Positions 1 through 8,785 of a stretch of DNA of 39,534 bases are shown here, one piece after another (position 1 is the stretch's first letter; the number at the start of each line of letters is the position of its first letter). Source of the DNA: CAZDHT01 sp964505325 (GTDB lineage Bacteria > Planctomycetota > PUPC01); the NCBI GenBank assembly GCA_964505325.1, contig CAZDHT010000016.1, positions 1 through 39,534 of the forward strand, written 5' to 3'. The translations under genes and the position numbers were made by a program. The notes under the pieces are model-generated. The model worked only from the letters and a program-made list of their open reading frames with translations. It ran no database searches and was not told the DNA's origin.

Positions 1-74
1 TAGGCCGGCACGGCTTGCGAAGCGCGGGGCCGGATGATAGGATGTGGCGTCGCGGCTATGGAAGGGCGGCTGGT

Positions 75-1331
75 ATGTCCGACGGCGGTTCGCTTCCCGA
101 CAGAATGCGCGCGGTGATGTTGAACGGTGCAGGCTTTCAGCGCCTGGCCGTCCGCACGGTCCCGGTCCCCGAGCCTGGGCCGAGGCAACTGCTGGCCCGG
201 GTCGATGCGGCGGGGATTTGCACGTCGCTGATCAAGATCGTCGAGCAGGGCTCGAAGCACAGCCAGCTCTACGACTGGGACATCGGACGCTTCCCGTTGA
301 TCCTTGGCGACGAGGGCTCGGTCACTATCGTTCACGTGGGCGCGGAACTGACCGGCGCGTTCCGCGTCGGGCAGCGTTGCGTCGTGCAGCCCGCGGTCGA
401 CCATCCGCCCGTGAACCATCTCGAACGCTATCGCAACGGCGGCACGGGCGTCGCGAAAGTGGCGGTCGGGTACACGCTGCCCGGTCACCTCGCCGAGTAC
501 ATGCTGCTCACCGAGGAGGCCATCGAGGCGGGCTGCGTCATCCCGCTGCCCGACGATTCTCTGCCGTTCGCTCACGCGGCTATCAGCGAGCCGCTCTCCT
601 GCTGTGTTTCCGCGCAGGAACACCACATGCACGTCGTGCAGGGGTATCCACTCGCGCCCCGCGAGGCGGTCAAAGGTCTCAAGCGCGGCGGGGTCACCGT
701 CATCATCGGCGCGGGCGCGATGGGACGGATGCACGTCGACGTGGCGATGGCGGCGGGGCCGCGCGCGATCGTCAGCGCCGACCTGGTGCCGGAACGGCTC
801 GAGCTGGTCGAGAAGCTGTTCGCAAAGCGCGCAGCCGACCGGGGCATCGAGCTGCACGCGATCGATCCGTCCGAGAAGGACCTGGCATCGTTCGTCGGCG
901 CGCTCACCGACTCGCGCGGCGCGGATGACGTCATCGTGGCCGTGGGCTCGAGGCCGGCGATCGAGAGCGCACAAACGCTGTGCGGGCGGGGCGCCGTGCT
1001 CAACCTGTTCGGCGGGCTGAAAAAGGGCGAGGACCGGGTCGAGCTGGACAGCGGGATCGTTCACTATAAGGAGATCAACGTCACCGGCTCCAGCGGCGGC
1101 TCACCGTGGGACATTCAGCAAACGCTGAAGCTGATGGCGGACGGAGACGTCGAGACATCGGCACACATCACGCGGATCGGCGACCTGGAGCACGCAGCGG
1201 AATTTCTTAGTCTCATCAAAGCACGGGCGCTGGACGGCAAGGCCGTTGTGTATCCTCACCGCCGCACCGACAAGATTCTCTCGGTGGACCGGTGGACGGC
1301 CGAGGACGAGCGGGAGTATCTTGGCAACTGA
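75..1331 (+). CDS. MDR-superfamily (zinc-type) sugar/polyol dehydrogenase
   Basis: This is a 418-residue medium-chain dehydrogenase/reductase, probably oxidising a polyol or sugar phosphate with NAD(P). The N-terminal GroES-like fold holds GICTS (Cys49) and FPLILGDEG (78-81 is GDEG), then SEPLSC (Glu172). The Rossmann fold has IGAGAMG at 211-217. Family members normally read GHE where this one has GDE, so the usual His zinc ligand is Asp79. The Cys cluster of the structural zinc lobe is also absent; residues 110-125 are His/Asn/Gly-rich instead. Sorbitol, threonine and sorbose-1-phosphate dehydrogenases are the nearest kin by pattern. I chose ATG 75 because it leaves a short N-terminus before the first strand (MRAVML); in-frame ATGs at 15 and 105 are possible. 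It lies 3 bp before the mannitol-phosphate-dehydrogenase-like gene, so they are co-transcribed. The substrate is unknown. Confidence 0.85.
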   Translation: MSDGGSLPDRMRAVMLNGAGFQRLAVRTVPVPEPGPRQLLARVDAAGICTSLIKIVEQGSKHSQLYDWDIGRFPLILGDEGSVTIVHVGAELTGAFRVGQRCVVQPAVDHPPVNHLERYRNGGTGVAKVAVGYTLPGHLAEYMLLTEEAIEAGCVIPLPDDSLPFAHAAISEPLSCCVSAQEHHMHVVQGYPLAPREAVKGLKRGGVTVIIGAGAMGRMHVDVAMAAGPRAIVSADLVPERLELVEKLFAKRAADRGIELHAIDPSEKDLASFVGALTDSRGADDVIVAVGSRPAIESAQTLCGRGAVLNLFGGLKKGEDRVELDSGIVHYKEINVTGSSGGSPWDIQQTLKLMADGDVETSAHITRIGDLEHAAEFLSLIKARALDGKAVVYPHRRTDKILSVDRWTAEDEREYLGN

Positions 1332-1334
1332 CGC

Positions 1335-2579
1335 ATGGCTCTGACCGGCAATCACACCTACGTTGGGTTCGGTTTTGGCGCCATTCAGGCGGGGCTCTTT
1401 CTTTACGAAGCGTTTGGGTCCGGCCACTTCCGGCGCCTGGTCGTGGCCGAGGTGCTGCCCGAGGTCGTCGCCGAGATTCGCGACGCCGGCGGGATGTACT
1501 CGGTCAACGTCGCGCACGCGGATCGCGTCGAGACCGTCCAGATCGGCCCAATCGAAATCTACGATCCGTCTGTAGAGACCGACCGCGGTGAGCTGGTCGC
1601 GGCCATCGCCGAGGCGCAGGAGATCGCCACCGCCATCCCCAGCGTCACGTTCTACGAGAACGAAGGTCCCGCCAGCCTGCATCGGGTCCTAGCCGCGGGC
1701 CTGACCCGCCGCCGCGGCCCGGCGGTCGTCTATGCCGCCGAGAATCACAACCGAGCCGCCGAGATCCTCGAGGATCTCGTGCGGCACGAAGCCGGCTTGG
1801 ACGACGTGCAGTTCCTCAACACAGTCATCGGCAAGATGAGCGGCCTCGCGGACGCGCCTGACGCGCACGGCCTCGCCACGATCACCCCCGGCAGCCAACG
1901 CGCCTTCCTTGTCGAGGCATTCAACCGCATCCTCATCTCGAAGATCAATCTGTCCGGCTTCCGCCGAGGGATCGACGTGTTCATCGAGAAGGAGGACCTG
2001 CTTCCGTTTGAAGAGGCGAAGTTGTTCGGACATAACGCGACGCACGCGCTGGCCGCATACCTGGCCGTGCAGCTCGACATCGAGATGATGGCCGACCTGC
2101 GCTCGGTGCCGGGCTTCGTCCCCTTCCTGCGTGACGCGTTCCTGCGCGAGTCCGGTGAGGCGCTCACCCGAAGGCACAACGGCGTGGATCGGCTCTTCAC
2201 GCCGGAGGGGTACAAGGACTACGCCGACGATCTGCTGGACCGGATGACGAACCCGTTCCTGATGGACACGGCCAAGCGCGTCGGACGCGACCCGGAACGG
2301 AAGCTGGGCTGGGATGACCGGCTGATCGGCACGATGCGCCTGGCGCTGTCGCAGGGCATCGAGCCGCGGCGGTATGCGATCGGTGCCGCCGCCGCCTTGG
2401 CCGCGCTGGACGCCGGCTTTCTTGATGGCCACGTCTCGCCGGACACCCTCGCAGACCCCATCTGGCAGACCGACAGCCCGGAGCGGCCAGCCGTGCTTGC
2501 CATGATCGAGGAGGGCGGGCGCCTCTTCCGCGGTTGGCGGGATGCCGGCTTTCCCGACTTGAGACGCATCGTTAAGTAG
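1335..2579 (+). CDS. Mannitol-1-phosphate 5-dehydrogenase-like oxidoreductase
   Basis: This 414-residue protein belongs to the long-chain mannitol dehydrogenase family, which interconverts polyol (phosphate) and ketose (phosphate) with NAD. The N-terminal Rossmann motif is GFGFGAIQAG (11-20). The catalytic signature K-x4-N-x2-H is present as KLFGHNATH, giving Lys229, Asn234 and His237, followed by an AYLA helix as in MtlD. The conserved ENH segment at 136-138 fits the substrate-binding loop. The length (414) is a little above E. coli MtlD (382). It follows the MDR dehydrogenase by 3 bp and precedes the heparinase-like gene by about 11 bp, inside one operon. No strong Shine-Dalgarno is seen, which suggests translational coupling. 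Whether it acts on a mannitol-type or uronate-type substrate cannot be told. Confidence 0.85.
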   Translation: MALTGNHTYVGFGFGAIQAGLFLYEAFGSGHFRRLVVAEVLPEVVAEIRDAGGMYSVNVAHADRVETVQIGPIEIYDPSVETDRGELVAAIAEAQEIATAIPSVTFYENEGPASLHRVLAAGLTRRRGPAVVYAAENHNRAAEILEDLVRHEAGLDDVQFLNTVIGKMSGLADAPDAHGLATITPGSQRAFLVEAFNRILISKINLSGFRRGIDVFIEKEDLLPFEEAKLFGHNATHALAAYLAVQLDIEMMADLRSVPGFVPFLRDAFLRESGEALTRRHNGVDRLFTPEGYKDYADDLLDRMTNPFLMDTAKRVGRDPERKLGWDDRLIGTMRLALSQGIEPRRYAIGAAAALAALDAGFLDGHVSPDTLADPIWQTDSPERPAVLAMIEEGGRLFRGWRDAGFPDLRRIVK

Positions 2580-2590
2580 AAAGGATGACC

Positions 2591-5101
2591 ATGGACCAAC
2601 GCATCCTCGAACGTGCACCTGGCGTGAAAGAGTTTGATCCCATGCCTGCCGACGGCGCGGAGCCGTCGGTCAACCCGCCGCCGATCCGCTGGCTGGCGCA
2701 CGACGGCGTGACCCGTTGGCGCGTCGAGCTGACCGGCCCGAACGGGAAATCGCTGGAGTTCGGCCCGCTGCGCGACCCGATCCTTGCACTGCGCACGAGG
2801 CTCGCGCCCGGGCCGTGGCGCTGGCGGTTCATCGGGCTCGACGCGGCGGGCGCCGAGATCGGCCGAAGCAAGCTGCGGACGTTCACGGTGAAGCGCGGCC
2901 TGAAGGGATTCGTCTCCCCGGACGTGCGGAAGCTGGAGCGCGCCTGGCGGGGCCTGCGCCCGCGGCTCTTCGGTAAGCGGATCGCCATGGTCCGCCAGCA
3001 CCTCGACGGGGAATTCGCCGTGCCGTATCGGCAACTGGCCACGTGGTGCGAACTCGCCGAGGATCAGCCGCCCGTCCCGGAGCCGGAGGACTATCGGCCG
3101 TACCCTCCGGACGCCGAGGAGCACAACGAGGACTGGATCCGCATCCTCTCCGACGGCCGGGTGGCCTCGGCGCATGCGGTCCGCTTCGCACTCTCCTATC
3201 TGCTGACCGACAACGAAGAGCACATGGCGCTGGCCAAGCGCTGGGCGATGAACTGCCTGGCGTGGAGTCCGTGGGGAACCACCAGCCTGGCGACGTGCGA
3301 CGAAGCGGGCATGCCGCTGCTCGAGCGCCTGTCGGTCGTGTACGACTGGCTGTATCCGCATTGGACCGAGGCGGAACGCGACCGCTGCCTGGAGGTGATG
3401 CTGGTCCGCGGCGAGGAGGCACGCGAACGCGACCGTCAGACCGGCTTCGCCGCGCGGCCGTTCTTCAACCACCAGTGCCGTACCCTCGCATTCACCGGCC
3501 AGGCCGGCATCGCGTTCCTCGGCGACATTCCCCGGGCCGCCGAGTGGCTCCAGTACGTGCTCGACGTCCTGGCCGTCAGCTACCCGTCGGGCTCTTGGGG
3601 GTCGGACGACGGCGGCTGGTCGCAGGGCCCAGGGTATTGGGCGGCGTACATGAGCCAGGTGGTGAAGATGGTCGCCGCGGGAGCGGAGCTGGGAATCCGG
3701 TTCGACACCGCGCCATACTACCGCAACACCGGTTACTTCGCGGTCTACAACTTCCCCCACTATGCCCCGTGCGGCGGCTTCGGCGACGGGGCTTACTCCC
3801 GTCCCGGCTCCTTGCAGAAGCTGGTGGTGGGGGCGTTCGGCGCGGCGGCCGGTGACGGTTACCTGCGCTCGTATGCCGACGGGCTCGAGGCAACGCTCCG
3901 CGAGCCGACGGAAATGCTGGCCGACACGTCCATCACGTACGCGGCCCACCGGTGGGACGGCTGGGGCATGCCGGAGGTCTCGTGGCTGTTGCTCACTCCC
4001 GGCCCAGGGCTCGAGCCGAAGGACCTCCGCGAACTGCCGGCGGCACGCGCCTTCCCTTACATCGGCTGGGCGGCGATGCACTCCGCGCTGGGTGACGCCG
4101 ACAACGACACCTGGCTCCAGTTCAAGAGCGGGCCGTTCGGCTCGGTGAGTCACAGCCACGCCGATCAGAACTCATTCAACCTGTTCGCCTACGGGCAGGC
4201 CCTGCTGATCGACAGCGGCTACTACCCGTGGTACGGCTCGCCGCACGACGCGTTGTGGACCAAGCAGAGCTGGGCCCACAACCTGGTGCTGGCCGGCGGG
4301 CGCGGCCAGCCGCCGTTCGACTGGTTTGCGCGCGGGCGGATCGAATCGTTCAGCGACGCGCCGCCGTTCGCGTACGCGCGGGGCGAGGCGGCCGAGGCCT
4401 ACAACCGCCCGCCGGACGACGGCGCCCTGAAGCTTGCCGAGAAGCATGCGCCGGAGCTGGCCGAGAAGATGGGGCCGGCCGCGGAAGTCGAACGTGCCAG
4501 CCGCTCGGTGCTGATGGTCAACGGCGAGCAACCGTACTACGTGGTTCTCGACTGGCTAGAGACCGCCGAGCCCGCGGCGTTCCAATGGCTGGGCCACGCC
4601 CACGAGCGGATGGAGATTCTGGAGAATGGCTTCCGCGTCAGTCGGGGCCCGGCGCGCCTTGCCGCGCGATTTATTTGCCCGGCCGGGCTTTTTTTTCACC
4701 AGACCGACCGGTTCCCCGTACTGCCCGAAGCGCGAGCCAAGGGCTCTCCCAACCAGTGGCACCTGACCGCCGAGACAATCGAGCCGGCGAGCCGGGCGCG
4801 GTTCATGGTCGTGCTGGTGCCGTATCGTGGGGACGGCGAGCCGCCCGAAGTCGAGCCACTCGCAGGTGAAGGCTTCATCGGCGCACGAATCGGCAACGAT
4901 GTTGTCGTTGCGCCGGAGACCGGCGTGACCGGGCGATTGCATTGCGGGAAGGTCGAGGCGGAGGCCGCGCTGCTGGCCGTCTCCGGCGGGAAGCTCTTCG
5001 CTGCCGAGGCGACCCGGGTCCGTGTCGGCGCCAAGACACTGATCGAGTCCGAACAGCCGGTGACGGTCGTGCGGCGCGCACCGCGCGCGGCGCTGCCGTG
5101 A
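2591..5101 (+). CDS. Heparinase II/III-family protein (polysaccharide lyase-like)
   Basis: This 836-residue protein has the layout of DUF4962/heparinase II/III enzymes, which cleave uronate-containing glycans by beta-elimination. Residues 1-100 form a beta-sandwich (fibronectin-like) module, 110-480 an alpha/alpha toroid, and ~500 to the end a beta-sandwich domain. FFNHQC puts Asn293-His294 in the toroid, and HSHADQNSF (521-529) is the diagnostic heparinase II/III C-terminal motif with metal/catalytic histidines. No signal peptide is visible at the N-terminus (MDQRILERAPG), so it probably acts in the cytoplasm on imported oligosaccharides. AAAGG sits 6 nt before ATG 2591; ATG 2585 abuts it, so 2591 is preferred. 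Oddity: positions 4677-4696 are a GC palindrome plus eight Ts within the coding strand. The substrate is not predictable. Confidence 0.88.
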   Translation: MDQRILERAPGVKEFDPMPADGAEPSVNPPPIRWLAHDGVTRWRVELTGPNGKSLEFGPLRDPILALRTRLAPGPWRWRFIGLDAAGAEIGRSKLRTFTVKRGLKGFVSPDVRKLERAWRGLRPRLFGKRIAMVRQHLDGEFAVPYRQLATWCELAEDQPPVPEPEDYRPYPPDAEEHNEDWIRILSDGRVASAHAVRFALSYLLTDNEEHMALAKRWAMNCLAWSPWGTTSLATCDEAGMPLLERLSVVYDWLYPHWTEAERDRCLEVMLVRGEEARERDRQTGFAARPFFNHQCRTLAFTGQAGIAFLGDIPRAAEWLQYVLDVLAVSYPSGSWGSDDGGWSQGPGYWAAYMSQVVKMVAAGAELGIRFDTAPYYRNTGYFAVYNFPHYAPCGGFGDGAYSRPGSLQKLVVGAFGAAAGDGYLRSYADGLEATLREPTEMLADTSITYAAHRWDGWGMPEVSWLLLTPGPGLEPKDLRELPAARAFPYIGWAAMHSALGDADNDTWLQFKSGPFGSVSHSHADQNSFNLFAYGQALLIDSGYYPWYGSPHDALWTKQSWAHNLVLAGGRGQPPFDWFARGRIESFSDAPPFAYARGEAAEAYNRPPDDGALKLAEKHAPELAEKMGPAAEVERASRSVLMVNGEQPYYVVLDWLETAEPAAFQWLGHAHERMEILENGFRVSRGPARLAARFICPAGLFFHQTDRFPVLPEARAKGSPNQWHLTAETIEPASRARFMVVLVPYRGDGEPPEVEPLAGEGFIGARIGNDVVVAPETGVTGRLHCGKVEAEAALLAVSGGKLFAAEATRVRVGAKTLIESEQPVTVVRRAPRAALP
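4677..4696 (+). terminator. Intrinsic-terminator-like site inside the heparinase gene
   Basis: The perfect 12-bp palindrome GCCCGGCCGGGC (4677-4688) is followed directly by T8 (4689-4696) on the coding strand. This is the shape of a short rho-independent terminator, although the stem is only 4-5 bp. It encodes CPAGLFFH within the C-terminal domain. It might attenuate transcription of the distal part and the next gene, or act as a polymerase slippage site. It could also be coincidence. Confidence 0.35.
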
Positions 5102-5139
5102 GGCAACCGCAGGTATGTGAACCGAAAGGAGACGAAAGC

Positions 5140-6204
5140 ATGGCGAGCAGGAAGGTGATTTGTGTCGGCCTGATCGCGTACGGCCGCAGCGGGCGGGACA
5201 TCCACACCGATCATCTGAAGAACGATCCCAAGTACCGGATCGTCGCCGTGACCGAGGTGCTCGCCGAGCGCCGGCGCGAGGCGGCCGAGGAGCTCGGCGC
5301 TGACATCTACGACGACTACCGGAAGATGATCCGGCGCGACGATCTCCACCTGGTCATCAACACGACGCCCTCGCACCTGCACGTGCCGGTCACCCTCAAG
5401 GTCCTGCAATCGGGCCGTCACTGCCTGTGCGAGAAGCCGCTGGCGCGGCAGGCGGCGGACGTCGACAAGCTGATCGCCGCGTCGAAGAAGGCGAAGCGCA
5501 TCCTCGCCATCTACCAGCAGTCGCGGTTCGGGCCCTACTTCCAGCAGGTCCGCAAGGTCATCGACTCCGGCGTGCTCGGCCGGATCGTGATGATCAAGAT
5601 CGCGTTCAACGGCTACGGACGCCGGTGGGACTGGCAGACGCTCCAGGAGTACGGCGGCGGCAACCTGCTCAACACGGGGCCGCATCCGCTCGATCAGGCG
5701 CTCGTTCTGTTCGGCGACGGCATGCCCGAGGTCAAGTGCATCATGGACCGCTGCAACACGTTCGGCGACGCGGAGGACCACGTCAAGCTGCTGCTCACGG
5801 GCAAAGGGCACCCGACCATTGACCTCGAAATCTCGTCGTGCTGCGCCTATTCGCCCTACACGTATCAGGTCTACGGCACGCAGGGCGGGCTGACCGGCAC
5901 GACGGAGGAGCTTCGGTGGCGGTACTTCAACCCGAAGCAGGCGCCCAAGCAGAAGCTCATCCGCACGCCGATGCCCGGCCGCGCCTACTGCCGCGAGAAG
6001 CTGCGGTGGATCGAGAAGACGTGGACGGTGCCGGAGCGCAAGTCGGACCTGTTCGGCACGATGGCCGCGCAGTTCTACGGGCACCTCTACAAGACACTGG
6101 CCGGCGGCGCGCCGCTGGTCATCACCCCGCAGCAGGTCCGCCGCCAGATCGCCGTGATCGAGGAAGCCCACCGCCAGAACCCGATGTCGCGGCTCAAGAA
6201 GTGA
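5140..6204 (+). CDS. Gfo/Idh/MocA-family NAD(P) oxidoreductase
   Basis: This 354-residue protein has the two-domain Gfo/Idh/MocA fold. The N-terminal Rossmann region reads VICVGLIAYGRSGRD (6-20), a variant of the usual GxGxxG. The catalytic CEKPLAR lies at 97-103 (Glu98-Lys99-Pro100). NTTPSHLH (74-81) is the typical NAD-contact loop, and the C-terminal domain has NTGPHPLDQAL with the expected catalytic His. Known members oxidise or reduce sugars and cyclitols at a ring carbon. AAAGGAG is spaced 8 nt from ATG 5140, which fixes the start. It is the last gene of the operon and ends 10 bp from the convergent URO-D-like gene, with no clear terminator between. The genomic context suggests it handles a product of the lyase; the substrate is unknown. 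Confidence 0.9.
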   Translation: MASRKVICVGLIAYGRSGRDIHTDHLKNDPKYRIVAVTEVLAERRREAAEELGADIYDDYRKMIRRDDLHLVINTTPSHLHVPVTLKVLQSGRHCLCEKPLARQAADVDKLIAASKKAKRILAIYQQSRFGPYFQQVRKVIDSGVLGRIVMIKIAFNGYGRRWDWQTLQEYGGGNLLNTGPHPLDQALVLFGDGMPEVKCIMDRCNTFGDAEDHVKLLLTGKGHPTIDLEISSCCAYSPYTYQVYGTQGGLTGTTEELRWRYFNPKQAPKQKLIRTPMPGRAYCREKLRWIEKTWTVPERKSDLFGTMAAQFYGHLYKTLAGGAPLVITPQQVRRQIAVIEEAHRQNPMSRLKK

Positions 6205-6214
6205 CGGGGGAGAG

Positions 6215-7306
6215 TCAGGATCGGTAAGCGCGAACCCGCTCCATGCAGCGGTTGGCGGCGTCGATGGTTTCGGCTCCTGTGATCTGGTAGAACACCCCGC
6301 CGGGGAGCGCGCGCTGATCCAGCTTCGTTGCGAACTTGTGGAAGTCCGCCGACACGACCAGCGGCGTGGTTCCCGCGCGGGCCTTCAGCTCATCCAGAAC
6401 ATCGAACGCGAGGGGGAAGCCCCTGTCGTCGCCCATGTAGATTGCCTTCAGTCCGCGAAGTGAGCAGGCCGCCTCCAACAGATGGCGGCCGTTCCCGTGG
6501 ATGTGCAGCACGCCGCCGTCGTACGCGTCGAGGATGCGCTGTGCCGGCTCGCGTCCCCACGCCTCGAAGTCCTTCACCGAGGTCATGTGGAACGGGTCAA
6601 TGCTCTCCGAGACGACCCTGCCGGGAATCCATTGGACCATGTTGCTGAAGGTTCCCTCGCGCGATGCCTGCACCGCGTCGAAGAACGCATTCTGTACCTT
6701 CACGTTGAGCTCGAACGCGAAGTCGATCGCCTTGCGGACCAGCCCGGGGCGTTCGAGCAGGCTCATGTAGGTTTGCGTGGCGCCGATCAGCTCGAAGACG
6801 AAGTTGAGGCCGTCGATGAGGATGAGATGACCGACGCCGAATTTCCCTCTGGCTCGCCCTGCGAAGATGTGGAGCTGCCGCAGGTACTGCTGGAACCACG
6901 GGTGGGATTCGTCAAGCCGGAGCGCGTCGAACTCCGACCACCCCTCGAGCAGCGGCGGAACCATGGACGAGATCCACCCGGTCTCCGGGTCGCACAGGAA
7001 GCGGACATCGCCGCCCAGCATCCCGCCGTAGAGGCCCTGATCGAACTCGCTGAGATACGCGGACGGGATCGAGTCGTCTTCGAGCGTCGAGCGTTCCGCG
7101 AGCAACGCGTCCCAGAACGCCGCCCGCTCGTGCGGGTCGGGGTAGTCGCAGAAGCCCCCGGGATGCGTCCGGGCGAACTCGGCGAGCGTGGGACTCGGCG
7201 GGTTAAAGACGGCGAGGATGCGATCCTGCGCTCGCTCCTCCCACAGCAGCCGCAGCCGCTGGAGCACGTCGGCGGCGTTCGCCTTGTACGCCAAGGTGGG
7301 GGGCAT
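6215..7306 (-). CDS. URO-D-superfamily protein, function unknown
   Basis: This 363-residue protein resembles the uroporphyrinogen decarboxylase superfamily (URO-D, MtaA/CmuA-type methyltransferases) by its overall layout: a late beta-strand with LHIHGNGRHLL (His268-x-His270-Gly-Asn272), then GLKAIYMGDDRG. MtaA-type enzymes carry H-x-C-G at this point and a second Cys near the end; this protein has H-x-H and no matching C-terminal Cys. It is clearly kin to the protein at 23081-24196 (same order of WSPG/WIPG, D-x-F, H-x-(D/H)-G and AI-x-G segments). It is not a normal heme enzyme by context, which is sugar catabolism. ATG 7306 is 5 bp from the sulfatase stop, so the two are co-translated. The function is not known; it may act on a sugar or on a methylated substrate. 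Confidence 0.75.
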   Translation of the reverse strand: MPPTLAYKANAADVLQRLRLLWEERAQDRILAVFNPPSPTLAEFARTHPGGFCDYPDPHERAAFWDALLAERSTLEDDSIPSAYLSEFDQGLYGGMLGGDVRFLCDPETGWISSMVPPLLEGWSEFDALRLDESHPWFQQYLRQLHIFAGRARGKFGVGHLILIDGLNFVFELIGATQTYMSLLERPGLVRKAIDFAFELNVKVQNAFFDAVQASREGTFSNMVQWIPGRVVSESIDPFHMTSVKDFEAWGREPAQRILDAYDGGVLHIHGNGRHLLEAACSLRGLKAIYMGDDRGFPLAFDVLDELKARAGTTPLVVSADFHKFATKLDQRALPGGVFYQITGAETIDAANRCMERVRAYRS

Positions 7307-7311
7307 CTGCG

Positions 7312-8778
7312 TCAATCCCGCACGTACTGCTGCGACGGGTCGAAGTCCGGCCGGTGATCCCACGAGACCGGCTTGCCCTTCGCCTGCGCTTCGAGGATGA
7401 GCTTCCGGGCCTGCTGGCTGGCGATCACGTCGTGTTCCATCGCGGCCGGGTCCCAATCAGCGAGGGCGACGTCCCGCAGCTCGGCTTCGGTCTCCGCCAC
7501 CTCGGGCCGGCCCGCCCGGTCCGTCTGCTCGAGCGGATCGCTTTCCAGGTCGAAGAGCAGCGGCGGCTCGGTGTGGACGTGGACGTACTTGTACCGGCCC
7601 AGGCAGACGGCCCGCATCGGGTGCAGCGCGCCCTCGCCGTAGTACTCGCAGATGGCCGGGCGCGGCTCTGCGTCGGGGCCTTCGAGCAGCGGGCGGAGCG
7701 AGCGGCCATCGGCGTCGGCCGTCGCCACATCGAGGTCGTCCGGCCCGGCCAGGTCGAGCAGTGTCGGGAACAGGTCGACGAGCGAGACGGTGTCGCCGAC
7801 GCGCCGGCCCCGCGCCCAGCGGCCCGGCCAGCGCACGACGAGCGGCACGCGGGCGGACCAGTCGAAGAACGTCCGCTTCGACCACATCCCGTGCTCGCCG
7901 AGCATCTCGCCGTGGTCGGATGCAAAGAGGACGGCCGTGTCGTCCGCGAGCCCGAGCCGCTCCAGCTCCGCGAGCAGCTCGCCGACCTTGTCGTCGACAT
8001 ACGAGACCATCCCGTAGAACGCGTGGCGGACGTTGCGGACGGTCTCGTCCGACGGCGGGAAAAGGTCGACCGAATGGTGCTGCTGGATCCAGCGGTTGTA
8101 CGGGTGCATCTCGTCGATCGGTTCGGCCGGCGCCGCGGGCAGGTCGATCGCCGAGTGCTCGTACCGGTCCCAGTATTCCTGCGTGATCGTGTACGGCTGG
8201 TGCGGATGGGTGAACGAGGTCCAGAGGAAGAACGGCTCGTCGGCGTCAGCGAGCGCGCGCAGCCGTTCGAGCGAGCGGCACTGCACCTCCTCGTCGTAGT
8301 CGAGCTGCATGCTCCAGCGGCACGGGCCGGCGTCCTTGAGCTTCTCGACGCTCGAGCCGGGGTTGCGGACGACGCCCGCCGTCCAGTCGGGCGTCCAGTT
8401 AAAGCCGGACGGATAGATGTCGGTGGTCAGGCGCTCGTCGAGCCCGTGGAGTTGGTCGGGGCCGATGAAGTGCATCTTGCCCGACGCGGTGGCGCGATAG
8501 CCGGCGCGGCGCAGGTGGTGCATGAACGTCGGGACCTGCGCGGGCAACTCGGAGCCGTTGTCGAACGACCCGATCCGGCCGGGCAGCTTGCCGGTCACCA
8601 GCGACGCGCGCGACGGCACACAGAGCGGCGAGTTGCACACGCACCGCTCGAACAGCACGCCCTCGGCGGCGAGCCGGTCGATGTTCGGCGTGCGTACGAC
8701 GGGGTGGCCGTAGGCGCCGACCGCCGCGGCGGGCATCTGGTCGGCCATGATGAGCAGGATGTTCGGTCGGTCACTCAT
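7312..8778 (-). CDS. Type I sulfatase (arylsulfatase/choline-sulfatase-like)
   Basis: This 488-residue alkaline-phosphatase-superfamily sulfatase hydrolyses sulfate esters. The start DRPNILLIMADQ supplies the metal Asp13. The type I signature CVPSRASLVTG gives Cys53, the residue that becomes formylglycine, with Pro55 and Arg57. Lys101 (GKMHF), His191 (THPHQPY) and Asp288-His289 (ASDHGE) complete the site. There is no signal peptide, so the enzyme should be cytoplasmic, unlike many planctomycete sulfatases. The sulfated substrate is probably a sugar, given the neighbouring NagB-like and amidohydrolase genes. No maturase gene (anaerobic anSME or FGE) is in the window. AGGA precedes ATG 8778 by about 10 nt and lies in the end of the 92-bp repeat. 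Confidence 0.93.
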   Translation of the reverse strand: MSDRPNILLIMADQMPAAAVGAYGHPVVRTPNIDRLAAEGVLFERCVCNSPLCVPSRASLVTGKLPGRIGSFDNGSELPAQVPTFMHHLRRAGYRATASGKMHFIGPDQLHGLDERLTTDIYPSGFNWTPDWTAGVVRNPGSSVEKLKDAGPCRWSMQLDYDEEVQCRSLERLRALADADEPFFLWTSFTHPHQPYTITQEYWDRYEHSAIDLPAAPAEPIDEMHPYNRWIQQHHSVDLFPPSDETVRNVRHAFYGMVSYVDDKVGELLAELERLGLADDTAVLFASDHGEMLGEHGMWSKRTFFDWSARVPLVVRWPGRWARGRRVGDTVSLVDLFPTLLDLAGPDDLDVATADADGRSLRPLLEGPDAEPRPAICEYYGEGALHPMRAVCLGRYKYVHVHTEPPLLFDLESDPLEQTDRAGRPEVAETEAELRDVALADWDPAAMEHDVIASQQARKLILEAQAKGKPVSWDHRPDFDPSQQYVRD

Positions 8779-8785
8779 GATCTAG

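Noticed and set aside
2219..4159. Long open frame on the minus strand opposite the heparinase and mannitol dehydrogenase-like genes
   Set aside because: It is antisense to two genes with clear family motifs, has Arg/Ala/Gly/Pro-rich composition typical of GC-rich shadow frames, and shows no domain.
6205..6214. Bidirectional terminator between convergent genes
   Set aside because: The gap is only 10 bp and shows no hairpin with a T run.
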